From positions 1 through 64,000 of the forward strand of contig NZ_BGJX01000013.1 in the NCBI RefSeq assembly GCF_009811655.1: DNA of 64,000 nucleotides, given 5' to 3'. Under the pieces are notes generated by a model, which did not search any database, was not told the DNA's origin, and saw only the letters and a list, made by a program, of their open reading frames with translations. Made by a program: the position numbers and the translations under genes. Source of the stretch: Methylosinus sp. Ce-a6 (lineage in GTDB: Bacteria; Pseudomonadota; Alphaproteobacteria; Rhizobiales; Beijerinckiaceae). Each line of letters begins with the position of its first letter. Within the stretch, counting starts at the first letter, position 1. Positions 1 to 9,190 of the stretch are shown here, one piece after another.

Positions 1-24
1 GCACAGTTCGTGCGCCTCGCATAA

Positions 25-261
25 TCACCGCGCCAAAGGGCGAATTCCGTCCCAACTCACCTCCGTGCAACAACGCCCTTCCGCGAAGGTACGTTGCAGA
101 TAATCGCGGGGATCGCTCGCATAGCCGGCGAATAGTTCGCGGTAGGACCGCGCGACTCGGGCCGGCGTCTCGAGCAGTCCTTCGCGTTCTGGATCATCCC
201 CGGCCCACTCAATGAGCGTTCGGACTGCGGCCTCGGCGTCAGCCTGAGTTGGTTTAGCCAT
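25..261 (-). pseudogene. folE: GTP cyclohydrolase I, N-terminal fragment
   Basis: The first ~60 codons match the start of GTP cyclohydrolase I (FolE), which converts GTP to dihydroneopterin triphosphate. The stretch [20 protein letters not shown] followed by [13 protein letters not shown] is characteristic. After RTFAEG the sequence no longer resembles FolE and stops at residue 78. The catalytic Zn-binding Cys/His segment, which follows about 40 residues later in a full protein of roughly 190-220 residues, is absent. The next 24 bases to the window edge do not restore it in any frame I could read. The 3' part was probably replaced by an insertion or rearrangement to the left. Start ATG at 261. 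Confidence 0.75.
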
Positions 262-361
262 TTGAACCTTTCTAAATCATCGGCGGCATCGCCAATGTAG
301 CGCGATGTCCTCTCGACCGGGAAAACGTCTGATCGCAAGCGTTGAACGGCGCTCGCAGTTA

Positions 362-414
362 AGCTGGTGTCGATTTGCATTTCAAGGAGGGGCTCGCCCA
401 TTGCATGATTCCAA
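362..414 (+). repeat. direct repeat, copy A
   Basis: About 50 bp, nearly identical to 954-1008 and in the same orientation. The shared core contains GATTTGCATTTCAAGG, then GCTCGCCCATTG and ATGATT. It abuts the 3' end of the DUF1403 remnant. The two copies bracket that remnant. Confidence 0.7.
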
Positions 415-420
415 CGGGTT

Positions 421-952
421 GGCTGGGGCTGAGCTGCCGGAGCGGCATGAGGCGAGCCGACCGCGCCGCGCAGGCCGGCGACAGAGCGTCGTCGGCGAGC
501 GGCAGTGCGACGACGCGGCCGGCGCCCTTGGCGCGCAGTTTCGGCGCGACGGCGCGCAGCTCCGGGCGCAGAAGCGTCGTGGCGGCGACCGCGACCGGCC
601 GCTCCCATCCGAGGCGCTCGGCGAGCGCCACATCGGCCGCCCACCAGGCGAGGATTTCCGCTTCGGCGCGCCGTGTCGCGGGCAGCGACCGCGCCAGCGC
701 GACGCCGGCGGGCGGCCCGCGCGCGGCGTCGGCGGCTAGAGCCGCCGTGTCCCGCCTCGCCGGGCGCCCGGCGCAGGCGAGATGCTCGGGGTCGCGCAAG
801 GCGGCCTCGTCCTCGCGCAAGCGCAACGTCGACGCGGACGCCGCCGTGGCGCGCAGTGCGCCGGCGAAGGGCGGCGCGTTCCGCGAGACCTGATCTACGA
901 ACGCCAAGCCGACGCCGGCGGAGAATTGTGCGCCCCCGGCGCGAGCCGCGCC
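421..952 (-). pseudogene. DUF1403 family protein, decayed
   Basis: On the minus strand the reading frame contains blocks typical of DUF1403 proteins, which are found on alphaproteobacterial plasmids and have no known function. These are REDEAALRDPEHL, then a block around LAWWAADVALAERLGW, then AVAPKLRAKGAGRVVALPL near the C-terminus. DUF1403 proteins are about 300 residues. Here only ~165 residues remain, the spacing between blocks is much shortened, and neither a proper start nor the usual end is present. Both edges run into copies of a ~50-bp direct repeat. I read it as a deletion-ridden relic. Confidence 0.65.
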
Positions 953-953
953 C

Positions 954-1008
954 AGCTGTCGATTTGCATTTCAAGGCGGGACTCGCCCATTGAATGATTT
1001 CAATGAGA
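954..1008 (+). repeat. direct repeat, copy B
   Basis: Second copy of the element at 362-414. It contains a small inverted repeat, GGCG-GGACT-CGCC. Downstream (1038-1250) there are shorter, looser similarities: CAATCGAGACT occurs at about 1042 and 1168. These suggest more degenerate copies. No gene is supported between 1009 and 1232. Confidence 0.65.
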
Positions 1009-1232
1009 TGGCTGAGCCTGAAGTGCCTACCCAGGCAATTCAATCGAGACTGGCACAAACATTTTGGGCACTCAAAATGGAACTCGTCGACCGGTTGATC
1101 GACCGAGGCATTTTCGAGAGCGATGCCAGCTTCGCCCAAGAAAATTCGCGCGCTGCCTTACCCTTTCAATCGAGACTTAGCCCGCTAAAGTCTCACATGA
1201 AATGCCCGAGTTCGACGCCGTATCCCAAAGTC

Positions 1233-4200
1233 TCATTTTGAACCGCCAATCGACAGGAGCGGTGATTTCCGTATGATCTGCCTGAGAGAATCGAGATCGA
1301 TAGGCTTCACGAGATGGTAATCGATGCCCGCCTCGGCGGAACGCTCGTAGTCTTTCGACTGGCCGAATCCCGTCGTAGCGACAAGCAGAGACTTTGATGT
1401 CGCTTCGAGGCGACGCAACCGTCGCGCCAGTTCGTAACCGTCCATATCCGGCAGGCCAACGTCCAGCAACACGATGTCGGGCGCGTGTTCGGCGGCGCTC
1501 TCCAGGGCGCTGCGCCCGTCGCACGCAATTGCAACGCTGTGACCTTCCATTTCCAACAGCATCTTCATGCTGTCGAGCACATCACGATAGTCATCGACCA
1601 GCAGGATGGTTCGTCCTGCCGTAGGGAGGTCAGGACTCTCGTCGACCGCCATGACAACGCCAGCCGATTCGGCGAGAGGCAGCGTCACGAGGAATTCCGC
1701 GCCTTTTCCCAAACCGTCGCTGCGAGCCTTCACAGCGCCGCCGTGCAGCTCGGCGAGACGTCGCACCAGCGTGAGACCGAGCCCCAAGCCGGCGATATGA
1801 TTTCGACCCGACGGCTCGACCCGCGAGAAGACGTCGAAGATGCGGGTCAGGGATTCGGGAGACAGGCCGATTCCATTGTCCTTGATCGATACGAGGCCGT
1901 CGTGACCGTCTCGACTCAGGGAAACGCGAATGCGTCCATTCTCGTGGGTGTATTTGGCGGCGTTATCGAGAAGGTTCGAGAAGATCTGAACGAGGCGGAC
2001 ATCGTCGCCCTCGACCTCCAGCGTCGCGCAGCTCTGCTCGACCTCGAGCTCGTGGCGGTGCTCCTTGATCGTGAAATCGACATTGGCGATCGCGGCGTCG
2101 ACGATGTCGCGCAGCTCGACGCGCTTTTTCGTCAACTCCATCTGTCCCGAGCTTATCTTGGCCACGTCCAGCAGTTCGTCGACGAGGCGGGTCAGATGCA
2201 AAACTTGCCGCTCTGCAATTTCACGAATTCGTCGAAGCTCGGAATGGTCGGGAAGCAGCTTTGCGAAAAGCACCATGGTGTTGCGCAAAGGCGCCAGCGG
2301 ATTGCGAAGTTCGTGACCGAGTATGGCCAAAAATTCGTCTTTGCGCTGGCTCGCGCGGCGCAACACTTCCGCCTCCTGCTGCGCGAGCTCCTTGGCCCTT
2401 CGGTCCGTGACGTCGGCGCTCATGCCCACCCAGCCGCGCAACTTGCCGGCTCCGTCGCGCAAGGGCACGACTCGCGAATGCACAAAGCGCCAGCCGCCGC
2501 TCGCATATCGTAGGCGGAACTCGGCGTTGAGCGGCGTTTGTGTGGAGATGCAATTTTGCCAGCTTGTCGAGACTTGGTCGCGGTCGTCGGGGTGTACCGC
2601 ATCGACCCAACCCATTCCGCGCATTTGCTCCGGCGCTTGTCCAGTGAATTCGCGCCAGCTCGGCGAGTCCTCGACGACTTTGCCCTCGGCGTCGGTGGAC
2701 CAGACCGCCTGGGCGGAGGCGGCGACGAGGGCGCGGAATTTCTCTTCGCTGTTGCGAGCCGTGAGCTCGGCGTCCTTCAGCTGCGTGATCTCCACCAGCG
2801 TGATCACCACGCCTTGAATCTGATCGGAAGACGACCGGTAAGGAACGATCCGCGTCAGATACCACTCGCCGCTCTCGCTCTGGATTTCCCGCTGGATCGG
2901 CACAAATCGTCCGAGGACGGCCAGCGCGTCCTCTTGGAGCTGGCCGTATCCGACGCGGTGGCGCAGTTCCGTGATGGGGCGGCCGCTATCGCTGGCCCGG
3001 ACATTGAACAGATCGCGCGCGCGCGGCGTCACTCGCAGGATTCGTAGCTCTCGATCGAGAAACAACGTGGCGATTTCCGTCGCCGCCATCAGGTTTTGAA
3101 GATCGCCGGTGAGCTGGCTCAGCTCCTCGACCTTGTGCCGATTCTCTTGATTGACGGTCTGCAGCTCCTCGTTCATGGACTGCAGCTCTTCCTTGCTGGT
3201 CTCCAGCTCCTCCATCGTGGAGCGCAGCTCCTCATTGATGGACTGCAACTCCTCATTGCCCGCCCGCATTTCCTCCTGTGAGGTTTCGTATTGCTCGATG
3301 ACGGCGCGCAGACGCTCCCTGGTCGCGTCCAGCTCCGCCCGCGCCTCGGCCGCCTCCGGGCCGAGAGGAACGGACGGCGCGCTGTCGAACGCCTCATATT
3401 CATCGAAGATCACGAGATGCAGACTACCCAGCTCGGCGTCTTTCGACGGCCGCACATGGACGACGACTTGCGTCGGTTTGCCGTCCAGCTCGATCGCGAC
3501 AGGGCGGGAGTGGATGCTCTCGCCATTCCGGGCCGCCGCGTGCAAGGCCGCCCGCAGCTCGACTCGCAGCTCCTCGCGCGCAAGGCGAAAGACACTGGCC
3601 GAGAGTTCGCCTCCAGGAACCTGCAAATATCGCCCGACGTGCTCGGAGGCGTGAACGATGCGGAAGTCCTGATCGACGAGCAGGCTCGGCGGCGCATAGC
3701 GCTCGACCATTTTCTGGTGCAGGGCGCCGTAACTGAGGGTGGGCTCCAAACGCAGGCTCGGGGCATCGAAGCGGCCGAGGCGGCCGAGCGTCTGGGGAAA
3801 CACCGGCAATCGGGGCTCCGGCGCGGGCACGTTGCGACGCACGAAGACGCCGTGCTGCTTGCTCTTGGGCTGGAACAAGGCCGTCCGATCGATCGACTCG
3901 GAGGGGCCGAGCAGAAGCAATCCCTCTGGATTGAGAGCATAATGAAACAGGTCGATGACGTCGTTTTGCAATTCGCGCTGAAGGTAGATCAGGAGATTGC
4001 GGCAGATGATCAGGTCGAGGCGGGAAAAGGGGGGATCGCGAAGGAGATTATGATTTGCGAACACCACGATTTCGCGCACGTCCTTGCGGATGCGGTAGTT
4101 GGTGTCTTCTCGCACGAAAAACCGTTCGAGGCGTTCCGGGGAGACTTCAGCCTCGATCGAGTCCGCATATTCTCCTTCTCGCGCCCGGCGCAGCGAGGGC

Positions 4201-5252
4201 TCATGCAGGTCGCTGGCGAAGATCTCGATCTTCGGCGCAGCCGTCACTCGTCCAGCCTGTTCGAGCATCAGCATGGCGACGCTATAGGCTTCTTCGCCCG
4301 TCGCGCATCCGACCGACCAGACGCGGATCGTTTCCAAGCTGGTCTTGCCCTCGAACAATCGCGGAACAATCTCCTTTTCGAGATAGTCGTAGACCTCGGC
4401 GTCGCGGAAGAACCTCGTGACAGTGATCAGGAACTCCTCGGCCAGCAATTGCGCCTCGGTCGCGTCACCACGTAAGAAATCCAGATAATCTTCCAGCAGC
4501 TCTTTTTGATTCAACTGCATGCGCCGCCGAATGCGGCGCAGCACAGTCGACCTCTTATATTTGGAAAAGTCTAAATTGGTCCGCGTCCGAACTTCCGCCA
4601 GAACGCTCTGCAAGAGCTGATGATCGCGCGCGGGCGCCCCTTCCGGCGGTTCCGCGATTTCAATGCGAGGCCGGGTCGTCGCGAAGCGCACCATGCGCCA
4701 CTGCATGTCCTCGAGCGGCAGCACAAAATCGACAAGCCCGGTCGCAATGGCGTTCCGAGGCATGGAGTCGAACTGCGATTCCTTAGGGTCCTGCGCGATC
4801 GTGAGGCCGCCGTGCTCCTTGATCTTCCTGAGGCCGAAGCTGCCGTCCGCGCCGGTTCCCGACAGAATGACGCCGACGCAGCGGTCGCCTTGAGCTTTCG
4901 CCAAGGTTTCGAAGAAATGGTCGATCGGCGCCCGCTCTTCGCGACGCTCCTCGATTTTCGAGAGGCGCAGGTGACTGTCGATCGTGGAAAGATTGTAGCC
5001 CGGCGGGATGACGTAAACGTGGTTCGGCTCGACCTCCAAATCTTCGGCCACCTGCGAGACAGGCATCGAGGAAAAGGGCAGCAATATCTCGGCCAGCAGG
5101 CTCGGTTGGCTAACCTGCAGGTGAACGACAATGACAAAAACAAAGCCGCTGTCGCTCGGCAGGGTGGGCAGCAGAGTCTTGAGCGCCTCGAGCCCGCCGG
5201 CCGAAGCGCCAATTCCCACGATCATCGGGGGCGAAGATTCCGTTTGTGGCAT
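1233..5252 (-). CDS. CheB-CheR-PAS-histidine kinase-receiver hybrid protein
   Basis: A 1339-residue signalling protein. Order: CheB methylesterase (~1-195; IGASAGG serine motif, GTGADGS aspartate motif); CheR methyltransferase (~215-470; VGCATGEEAYSVAM for SAM binding, CRNLLIYL); a Glu/Gln-rich coiled coil (~640-720); two PAS domains (~725-965); HisKA (LGHELRNPLAPLRN, phospho-His); HATPase (NLLDNAAKYT, DNGIGL, GLGLGL); and a C-terminal receiver (ILLVDD, phospho-Asp in VLLDVGLPDMDG, Lys in VKPID). All key residues seen are intact. I chose ATG 5252 because it sits directly before the conserved CheB start; an upstream ATG at 5381 would add an unrelated Arg/Pro-rich leader. No chemoreceptor, CheW or CheA lies nearby, so this is probably an orphan cytoplasmic sensor whose ligand cannot be read from sequence. 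Confidence 0.93.
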   Translation of the reverse strand: MPQTESSPPMIVGIGASAGGLEALKTLLPTLPSDSGFVFVIVVHLQVSQPSLLAEILLPFSSMPVSQVAEDLEVEPNHVYVIPPGYNLSTIDSHLRLSKIEERREERAPIDHFFETLAKAQGDRCVGVILSGTGADGSFGLRKIKEHGGLTIAQDPKESQFDSMPRNAIATGLVDFVLPLEDMQWRMVRFATTRPRIEIAEPPEGAPARDHQLLQSVLAEVRTRTNLDFSKYKRSTVLRRIRRRMQLNQKELLEDYLDFLRGDATEAQLLAEEFLITVTRFFRDAEVYDYLEKEIVPRLFEGKTSLETIRVWSVGCATGEEAYSVAMLMLEQAGRVTAAPKIEIFASDLHEPSLRRAREGEYADSIEAEVSPERLERFFVREDTNYRIRKDVREIVVFANHNLLRDPPFSRLDLIICRNLLIYLQRELQNDVIDLFHYALNPEGLLLLGPSESIDRTALFQPKSKQHGVFVRRNVPAPEPRLPVFPQTLGRLGRFDAPSLRLEPTLSYGALHQKMVERYAPPSLLVDQDFRIVHASEHVGRYLQVPGGELSASVFRLAREELRVELRAALHAAARNGESIHSRPVAIELDGKPTQVVVHVRPSKDAELGSLHLVIFDEYEAFDSAPSVPLGPEAAEARAELDATRERLRAVIEQYETSQEEMRAGNEELQSINEELRSTMEELETSKEELQSMNEELQTVNQENRHKVEELSQLTGDLQNLMAATEIATLFLDRELRILRVTPRARDLFNVRASDSGRPITELRHRVGYGQLQEDALAVLGRFVPIQREIQSESGEWYLTRIVPYRSSSDQIQGVVITLVEITQLKDAELTARNSEEKFRALVAASAQAVWSTDAEGKVVEDSPSWREFTGQAPEQMRGMGWVDAVHPDDRDQVSTSWQNCISTQTPLNAEFRLRYASGGWRFVHSRVVPLRDGAGKLRGWVGMSADVTDRRAKELAQQEAEVLRRASQRKDEFLAILGHELRNPLAPLRNTMVLFAKLLPDHSELRRIREIAERQVLHLTRLVDELLDVAKISSGQMELTKKRVELRDIVDAAIANVDFTIKEHRHELEVEQSCATLEVEGDDVRLVQIFSNLLDNAAKYTHENGRIRVSLSRDGHDGLVSIKDNGIGLSPESLTRIFDVFSRVEPSGRNHIAGLGLGLTLVRRLAELHGGAVKARSDGLGKGAEFLVTLPLAESAGVVMAVDESPDLPTAGRTILLVDDYRDVLDSMKMLLEMEGHSVAIACDGRSALESAAEHAPDIVLLDVGLPDMDGYELARRLRRLEATSKSLLVATTGFGQSKDYERSAEAGIDYHLVKPIDLDSLRQIIRKSPLLSIGGSK

Positions 5253-5436
5253 CGGTCCCCGCCAGACCGCCCGCCGAAACCCAGCGCGGCCTTCAAGAGA
5301 TATCTGTTCCCCAGGCGGGACGCTGGTCAACCGGAAAAGACCTCGACCGTCGCGTTCTGGTCGAGGTGGGGACGTCCGCACTGGGGTCGATTCTGTTGAA
5401 AAAGCTCGGCGGTTGCCGGGCGTCGAGGCTCAAAAT

Positions 5437-5685
5437 TCACCTTCCCTGTTGATTTGCGGGGGACGCAGCGAGATGAGGCCACAGGCGGCGGCCGCACGGC
5501 GTTTCTATGATTTCTGCCTCGACAATCACTGTCAGCTCCCGCATTTCGGTAGGCGGCGGCTCGGACGCGGCGGCGCGCAGCACGCCCGCCGCGCGGATCG
5601 TGCCGGCGAAACGCGTCCGCGTGTCGGCCAGCAAGATCTCGCCAGCGAGCGACCAATGCGCTCCATTCCTCAAATGACAGCCCAC
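5437..5685 (-). CDS. possible small protein downstream of DUF1612 gene
   Basis: An open frame of about 80 codons overlaps the end of the DUF1612 gene. A GTG start at 5685 or a TTG at 5673, overlapping the upstream TGA, is possible. The peptide (RTRFAGTIRAAGVLRAAA, then RELTVIVEAEIIET) has balanced composition and no low-complexity bias, which is why I list it. I do not recognise the family. It could be a chance frame in GC-rich DNA. Confidence 0.3.
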   Translation of the reverse strand: MGCHLRNGAHWSLAGEILLADTRTRFAGTIRAAGVLRAAASEPPPTEMRELTVIVEAEIIETPCGRRLWPHLAASPANQQGR

Positions 5686-6788
5686 GCCCTGTATCGCCCG
5701 CGTCCGGTCAACTCGCGAAGGTTCGACGAGAGTTCGCCGATCATCGTGGTCGCGGCTTGTTGAGAGAGCCGGAGTTCCTTGGCGGCAAAAGGGACGGTGA
5801 CGACCGGAAAAGCCAGACACAAATCGACGAGTTGCGACAACCTCGAATGCGCTCTTCGGCCTTTGCATTTTCTAAGCAGGAGCTCCCGCGCGAGCGTCAA
5901 TCTGTCGAGTTCCTTCGAGTCCGCCTTCGCCATAGTTTCGATCGCGTACGCGTACGCGAGCAATCGCGATTCAAAATCATCCCGCCCAACTCGGCGATAT
6001 TTGGCCTGTCGAAATCCCGAATGAAGCGCGGTGAGATAGTGCCGGGTCTTTCCCCGGGAACGTAGCAAGGCCGCAGCGAGCAAGGGGCCCAGCCAAGCGC
6101 TGCGCTGTAACGGCTCGATCTCTTCCCAAGCGTCGAGCGCGACGCTTGCGGCCATCAAGGGCGGAAAGTTCTGAGTTCGGCCCAGACGCTCACGCCACTC
6201 CGCGAGGCGGGCCTCCTCGTCCCAATCTTCATCGTAAACCAAACCAGAGTCGTCCCGCTTCAGCGAAGCCGGCTCGGTTCGCTCTATCACACGTGACGTT
6301 CGCGCCAGCAATTCATCGATTTCGTCGAACTCTCCTGTACTGATCGTCTCGCCGTCTCCCTCATCCAACTCCTCTTCCGCCGCGTCTTTGCCAATGGTGC
6401 GCGAACCAGTGGTTGGCTCGCACACCGCGCCGTGCGGTCTCCATGCACCGCGCAGACTGGCGAGGCCATCGGTCGTCAACGCCCACGCCGGTTCGCGATC
6501 AGCTATGCGACGGCGCGTGACGAGAACGGCGTGGGCCCGCACGAGTTCGTGCGTGGGCGTGCGCACGTCCGTTCCGGCGTCATGAAGCACGAGGTCTTCG
6601 ACCTGCACGAATTCGCCCGCGCGCCACAAGGCGGCGCAGGCGTCGTGGAAATGCGCGCGAAGAACGAACGCTTCGGCGACGGGACTGGAGCGAAGCCGCT
6701 CGTCGAAACGCGCGAGGGCGTCCGACGCGCTCTCGAAGGGCACTTGCAGGCGCTCGAATGAAACAGAGCTGGGAAGATCTAATCCCAT
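5670..6788 (-). CDS. DUF1612 / HTH protein (RHE_PE00001 family)
   Basis: A 372-residue protein of a family common on rhizobial repABC plasmids. The N-terminal DUF1612 region holds DACAALWRAGEFVQVEDLVL and HDAGTDVRTPTHELVRAHAV. A Glu/Asp-rich linker follows at ~140-200, then AWEEIEPLQRSAWLGPLLAA. The C-terminal winged HTH-like segment (~300-372) ends ELTGRGRYRAWAVI, the usual family end, so the gene looks complete. Its role is unknown; the C-terminus suggests DNA binding. The start ATG at 6788 is supported by the paralogous fragment at 15615, which begins with the same residues (MGLxLPxSVSFERLQ). Confidence 0.85.
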   Translation of the reverse strand: MGLDLPSSVSFERLQVPFESASDALARFDERLRSSPVAEAFVLRAHFHDACAALWRAGEFVQVEDLVLHDAGTDVRTPTHELVRAHAVLVTRRRIADREPAWALTTDGLASLRGAWRPHGAVCEPTTGSRTIGKDAAEEELDEGDGETISTGEFDEIDELLARTSRVIERTEPASLKRDDSGLVYDEDWDEEARLAEWRERLGRTQNFPPLMAASVALDAWEEIEPLQRSAWLGPLLAAALLRSRGKTRHYLTALHSGFRQAKYRRVGRDDFESRLLAYAYAIETMAKADSKELDRLTLARELLLRKCKGRRAHSRLSQLVDLCLAFPVVTVPFAAKELRLSQQAATTMIGELSSNLRELTGRGRYRAWAVI

Positions 6789-7116
6789 TTTAATTCCGCG
6801 CGAATCAAGACAATTATCAATGTAAATGGGATTTAGCTTGAGTGATAGAAGGTGCCTTTTTCTCTCCGGGTGACCGGATCGAAAATGCGTCGCCGCGGTC
6901 GCCGAAAGCGAGCCTCAGAACGGTTCCGAAGGCGGGTTTTCTGTGCCCAAAATCGAAGAGAAAGCCCATTTTCCGGCGTTTTCGTCCAACCACTCCGAAC
7001 GCTCGACCGCCCAATCCGGGGCTTCGGATGCGTTTTCAAACGACCGATTTGTAATGTCTTCCAATTCTGCAACATATGTTGCAGATTCTAGGTGTTTCGT
7101 GATATCAACCTGACAA
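6789..7116. promoter_or_regulatory. upstream region of the DUF1612 gene, duplicated at 15.4-15.6 kb
   Basis: No gene is evident. Read on the minus strand, the part from ~6960 to 6789 resembles 15440-15614 on the plus strand, with shared blocks around GATCCGGTC, TCACTCAAG and GGAATTAAAATGGG. The leader was therefore duplicated with the gene. It presumably holds the promoter for the DUF1612 gene and for the divergent abiE operon; I cannot define the boxes. Confidence 0.5.
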
Positions 7117-7740
7117 ATGCAACTGACGCCCGCGATCCAGGCCAAAAACCTCAGGGAACTCGTTCTCGCCGTCGCTCGCGACCGTGGGATTGCTCGTTCG
7201 CGGGATTTCGAAGCAGCAGGAATCCCGCGCATCTACCTTCAACGCCTCCGAGACGAGGGACTGCTCACGCAACCCGGACGGGGACTCTACGCACTCGCCA
7301 ACAGCCAATTCAGCGCACACCATAGTCTCGCCGAGGCCGCCAAATCCGTTCCTTCCGGGGTCATCGGACTGCTGTCGGCCCTCCAGTATCATGAACTGAC
7401 GACCCAGCTTCCGTCCCAGGTCTGGATGCTCCTGCCCTCAAAGGCATGGGCGCCGAGGCGACCGCCGGTCACACTGAAGATTCTTCGCGCCAGCGGTGAG
7501 GCGCTGAAAGCCGGAGTCGAGCAGCAGCTTGTCGATCGGGTGGTCGTCCCCATTACATCGCCAGCGAAAACAGTGGCCGACTGTTTCAAGTATCGCGGCA
7601 AAATCGGCCTCGACGTGGCTATCGAGGCGCTACGGGACTGCCTGACGAAAAAGCGGGCCACGCGCGACGAAATCTGGCGTTATGCCGCCATCGATCGCGT
7701 CCAGAATGTCATGCGACCCTATCTGGCGGCGCTTTCGTGA
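7117..7740 (+). CDS. abiEi: AbiEi-type antitoxin
   Basis: A 207-residue protein with the layout of type IV antitoxins of the AbiE systems. An N-terminal winged helix (RDFEAAGIPRIYLQRLRDEG, then LLTQPGRGLYAL) is followed by the AbiEi C-terminal domain (GLLSALQYHELTTQLPSQVW; TSPAKTVADCFKYRGKIGLD). Known AbiEi proteins repress their own promoter and neutralise the AbiEii nucleotidyltransferase. The gene overlaps the toxin reading frame by four bases (ATG of abiEii within GTGA). It appears full length, unlike its partner. Confidence 0.9.
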   Translation: MQLTPAIQAKNLRELVLAVARDRGIARSRDFEAAGIPRIYLQRLRDEGLLTQPGRGLYALANSQFSAHHSLAEAAKSVPSGVIGLLSALQYHELTTQLPSQVWMLLPSKAWAPRRPPVTLKILRASGEALKAGVEQQLVDRVVVPITSPAKTVADCFKYRGKIGLDVAIEALRDCLTKKRATRDEIWRYAAIDRVQNVMRPYLAALS

Positions 7741-8231
7741 CACGAGAGCCGCTCAAAAATCTCCGGGCCTCGTTACGAGACCGCCTGACCAAGCGTGCGC
7801 GGGCCGCCGGTGAGAATGTTCAGCTGATCCTCACCCGCTACGCGATCGAAAAGCTCCTGTATCGGTTGAGCGTTTCGGAGCATCGAGAACGGTTCATCCT
7901 GATAGGCCCTATCCCCTTCAGCCTGTGGGGGCTGACGCCTTATCGCGCGACCGGCGACATCGATCTTCTCGGCGCCGGCAACCCAGAGCGCCGCGGAACA
8001 ACGCCGCCGATCGAAATTCCATTCGGACTTTCAGAGACCTTCGCCGCGGATCCGGTGCAGCAAACGCAGTGGCAAGCCTTCCTTCCGCGCACCGAGGTCG
8101 CGATGGCGCGGGGGCCGCTGAACCAAATTATCCCGTCGATCGCCGCATTTCTGATGCCGGTCTTTCTGGCCGCCGCTGACGGACAGACCAGTCTTGGAAA
8201 ATGGCCAGTCGGCGGGCCTTGGGGAGATTGA
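7737..8231 (+). pseudogene. abiEii: AbiEii toxin, internally deleted
   Basis: The N-terminal ~105 residues match the AbiEii nucleotidyltransferase: RYAIEKLLYRLSVSEHRERF, then the active-site region ending YRATGDIDLLGAG. The last ~40 residues match its C-terminus (IPSIAAFLMPVF, then WPVGGPWG). The ~100 residues that normally lie between are missing, so the product is 164 residues instead of roughly 270-300. The junction lies near residues 105-125 (codons around 8050-8110). The frame is kept. The toxin is probably inactive, although the antitoxin remains intact. Confidence 0.8.
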
Positions 8232-8234
8232 CCC

Positions 8235-9149
8235 ATGCCCCTGATCGGCTACGCCCGCGTCTCGACCGAGGATCAGGTCACGGACGCGCAGACCGATGTG
8301 CTGAAGGCGGCCGGCTGCGTCGAGATTTTTCGCGAGCACATGTCGGGCGCCAAGGCCTCGCGGCCGGAACTGGCCAAGGCGCTGGCGCGGGTGCGCCGCG
8401 GCGACGTGCTGGTCGTCGCGCGGCTCGACCGTTTGGCCCGCTCGCTGTCGCATCTCCTCGCCGTGATCGCCGAGCTCGACGCCAAGGGCGCGCATTTCAA
8501 ATCGCTCGCCGATCCCATCGACACGACGACGCCGCAGGGCCGTTTCGCCTTGCAGGTTCTCGGCGCCGTGGCGGAATTGGAACGCGCCCTGATCCAAGAG
8601 CGCACCAAAGACGGCTTGCGCGCCGCCAAAAAGCGCGGCCGCATCGGCGGCAATCCAAAACTGCGGGCTGGCGACCGCGACGCCATCCAGCGCATCGTCG
8701 ACGCCAAGGCGGCGAATTATTTCGAGCGCGTCAATCGAACGGCCGAACATTGGCTACCGGTCGTCCGGCAAATGCGCCCGGATCACCGCTGGCAGGATGT
8801 CGTGCGCGTGCTCAACGCCAAGCGCGATGGCGTCAGCGGCGCTCCCCTGCCCCAATGGACCGTCGAGCGCCTGAAGCGCGCAGTCAAATGTTTCGTCGCC
8901 GAGGGTTTGATCGAGCCCCGCCTCCTCCATCAAGCCGCCAGCCGAAAGGTCAGCAGCGAGCGCCTGGTAACGCTCGTCGCCGGGATTAAACGGGCCAATC
9001 CGGATCTGACGCTCGCGCAAATCGGCGCGCAGCTCGAGGCCATGTATGAGCGCACGCCGCGCGGCGGAACGCGCTGGGCGCCCTCCTCCGTCAAAAGCCT
9101 GCTCGATCGCGCCGAAAAGCTCCGATTGCTCGACGCCGAAAAGCTGTGA
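8235..9149 (+). CDS. serine recombinase (resolvase/invertase family)
   Basis: 304 residues. The N-terminal resolvase domain (1-~135) has the catalytic serine in GYARVSTEDQ and the conserved RLDRLARSLSHL and QGRFALQVLGAVAELERALI segments. RTKDGLRAAKKRGRIGG connects to a C-terminal region of ~165 residues longer than the simple HTH of Tn3 resolvases, with an additional helix-rich unit after residue 190. It starts three bases after the abiEii stop. Likely roles are plasmid multimer resolution or excision of a mobile segment; no res-type site array was identified. It converges with repC, 41 bp away. Confidence 0.92.
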   Translation: MPLIGYARVSTEDQVTDAQTDVLKAAGCVEIFREHMSGAKASRPELAKALARVRRGDVLVVARLDRLARSLSHLLAVIAELDAKGAHFKSLADPIDTTTPQGRFALQVLGAVAELERALIQERTKDGLRAAKKRGRIGGNPKLRAGDRDAIQRIVDAKAANYFERVNRTAEHWLPVVRQMRPDHRWQDVVRVLNAKRDGVSGAPLPQWTVERLKRAVKCFVAEGLIEPRLLHQAASRKVSSERLVTLVAGIKRANPDLTLAQIGAQLEAMYERTPRGGTRWAPSSVKSLLDRAEKLRLLDAEKL

Positions 9150-9190
9150 GCGAGCGGACCGCCGAGGCTCGTCCGGAAACACACCTCGCG

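Noticed and set aside
1009..1232. CRISPR-like repeated CAATCGAGACT phrases
   Set aside because: Only two short, imperfect occurrences ~125 bp apart, no constant spacer length and no cas genes.
1485..2513. 342-codon plus-strand frame
   Set aside because: Lies opposite the kinase and receiver part of the CheB-CheR hybrid, with no independent coding signature.
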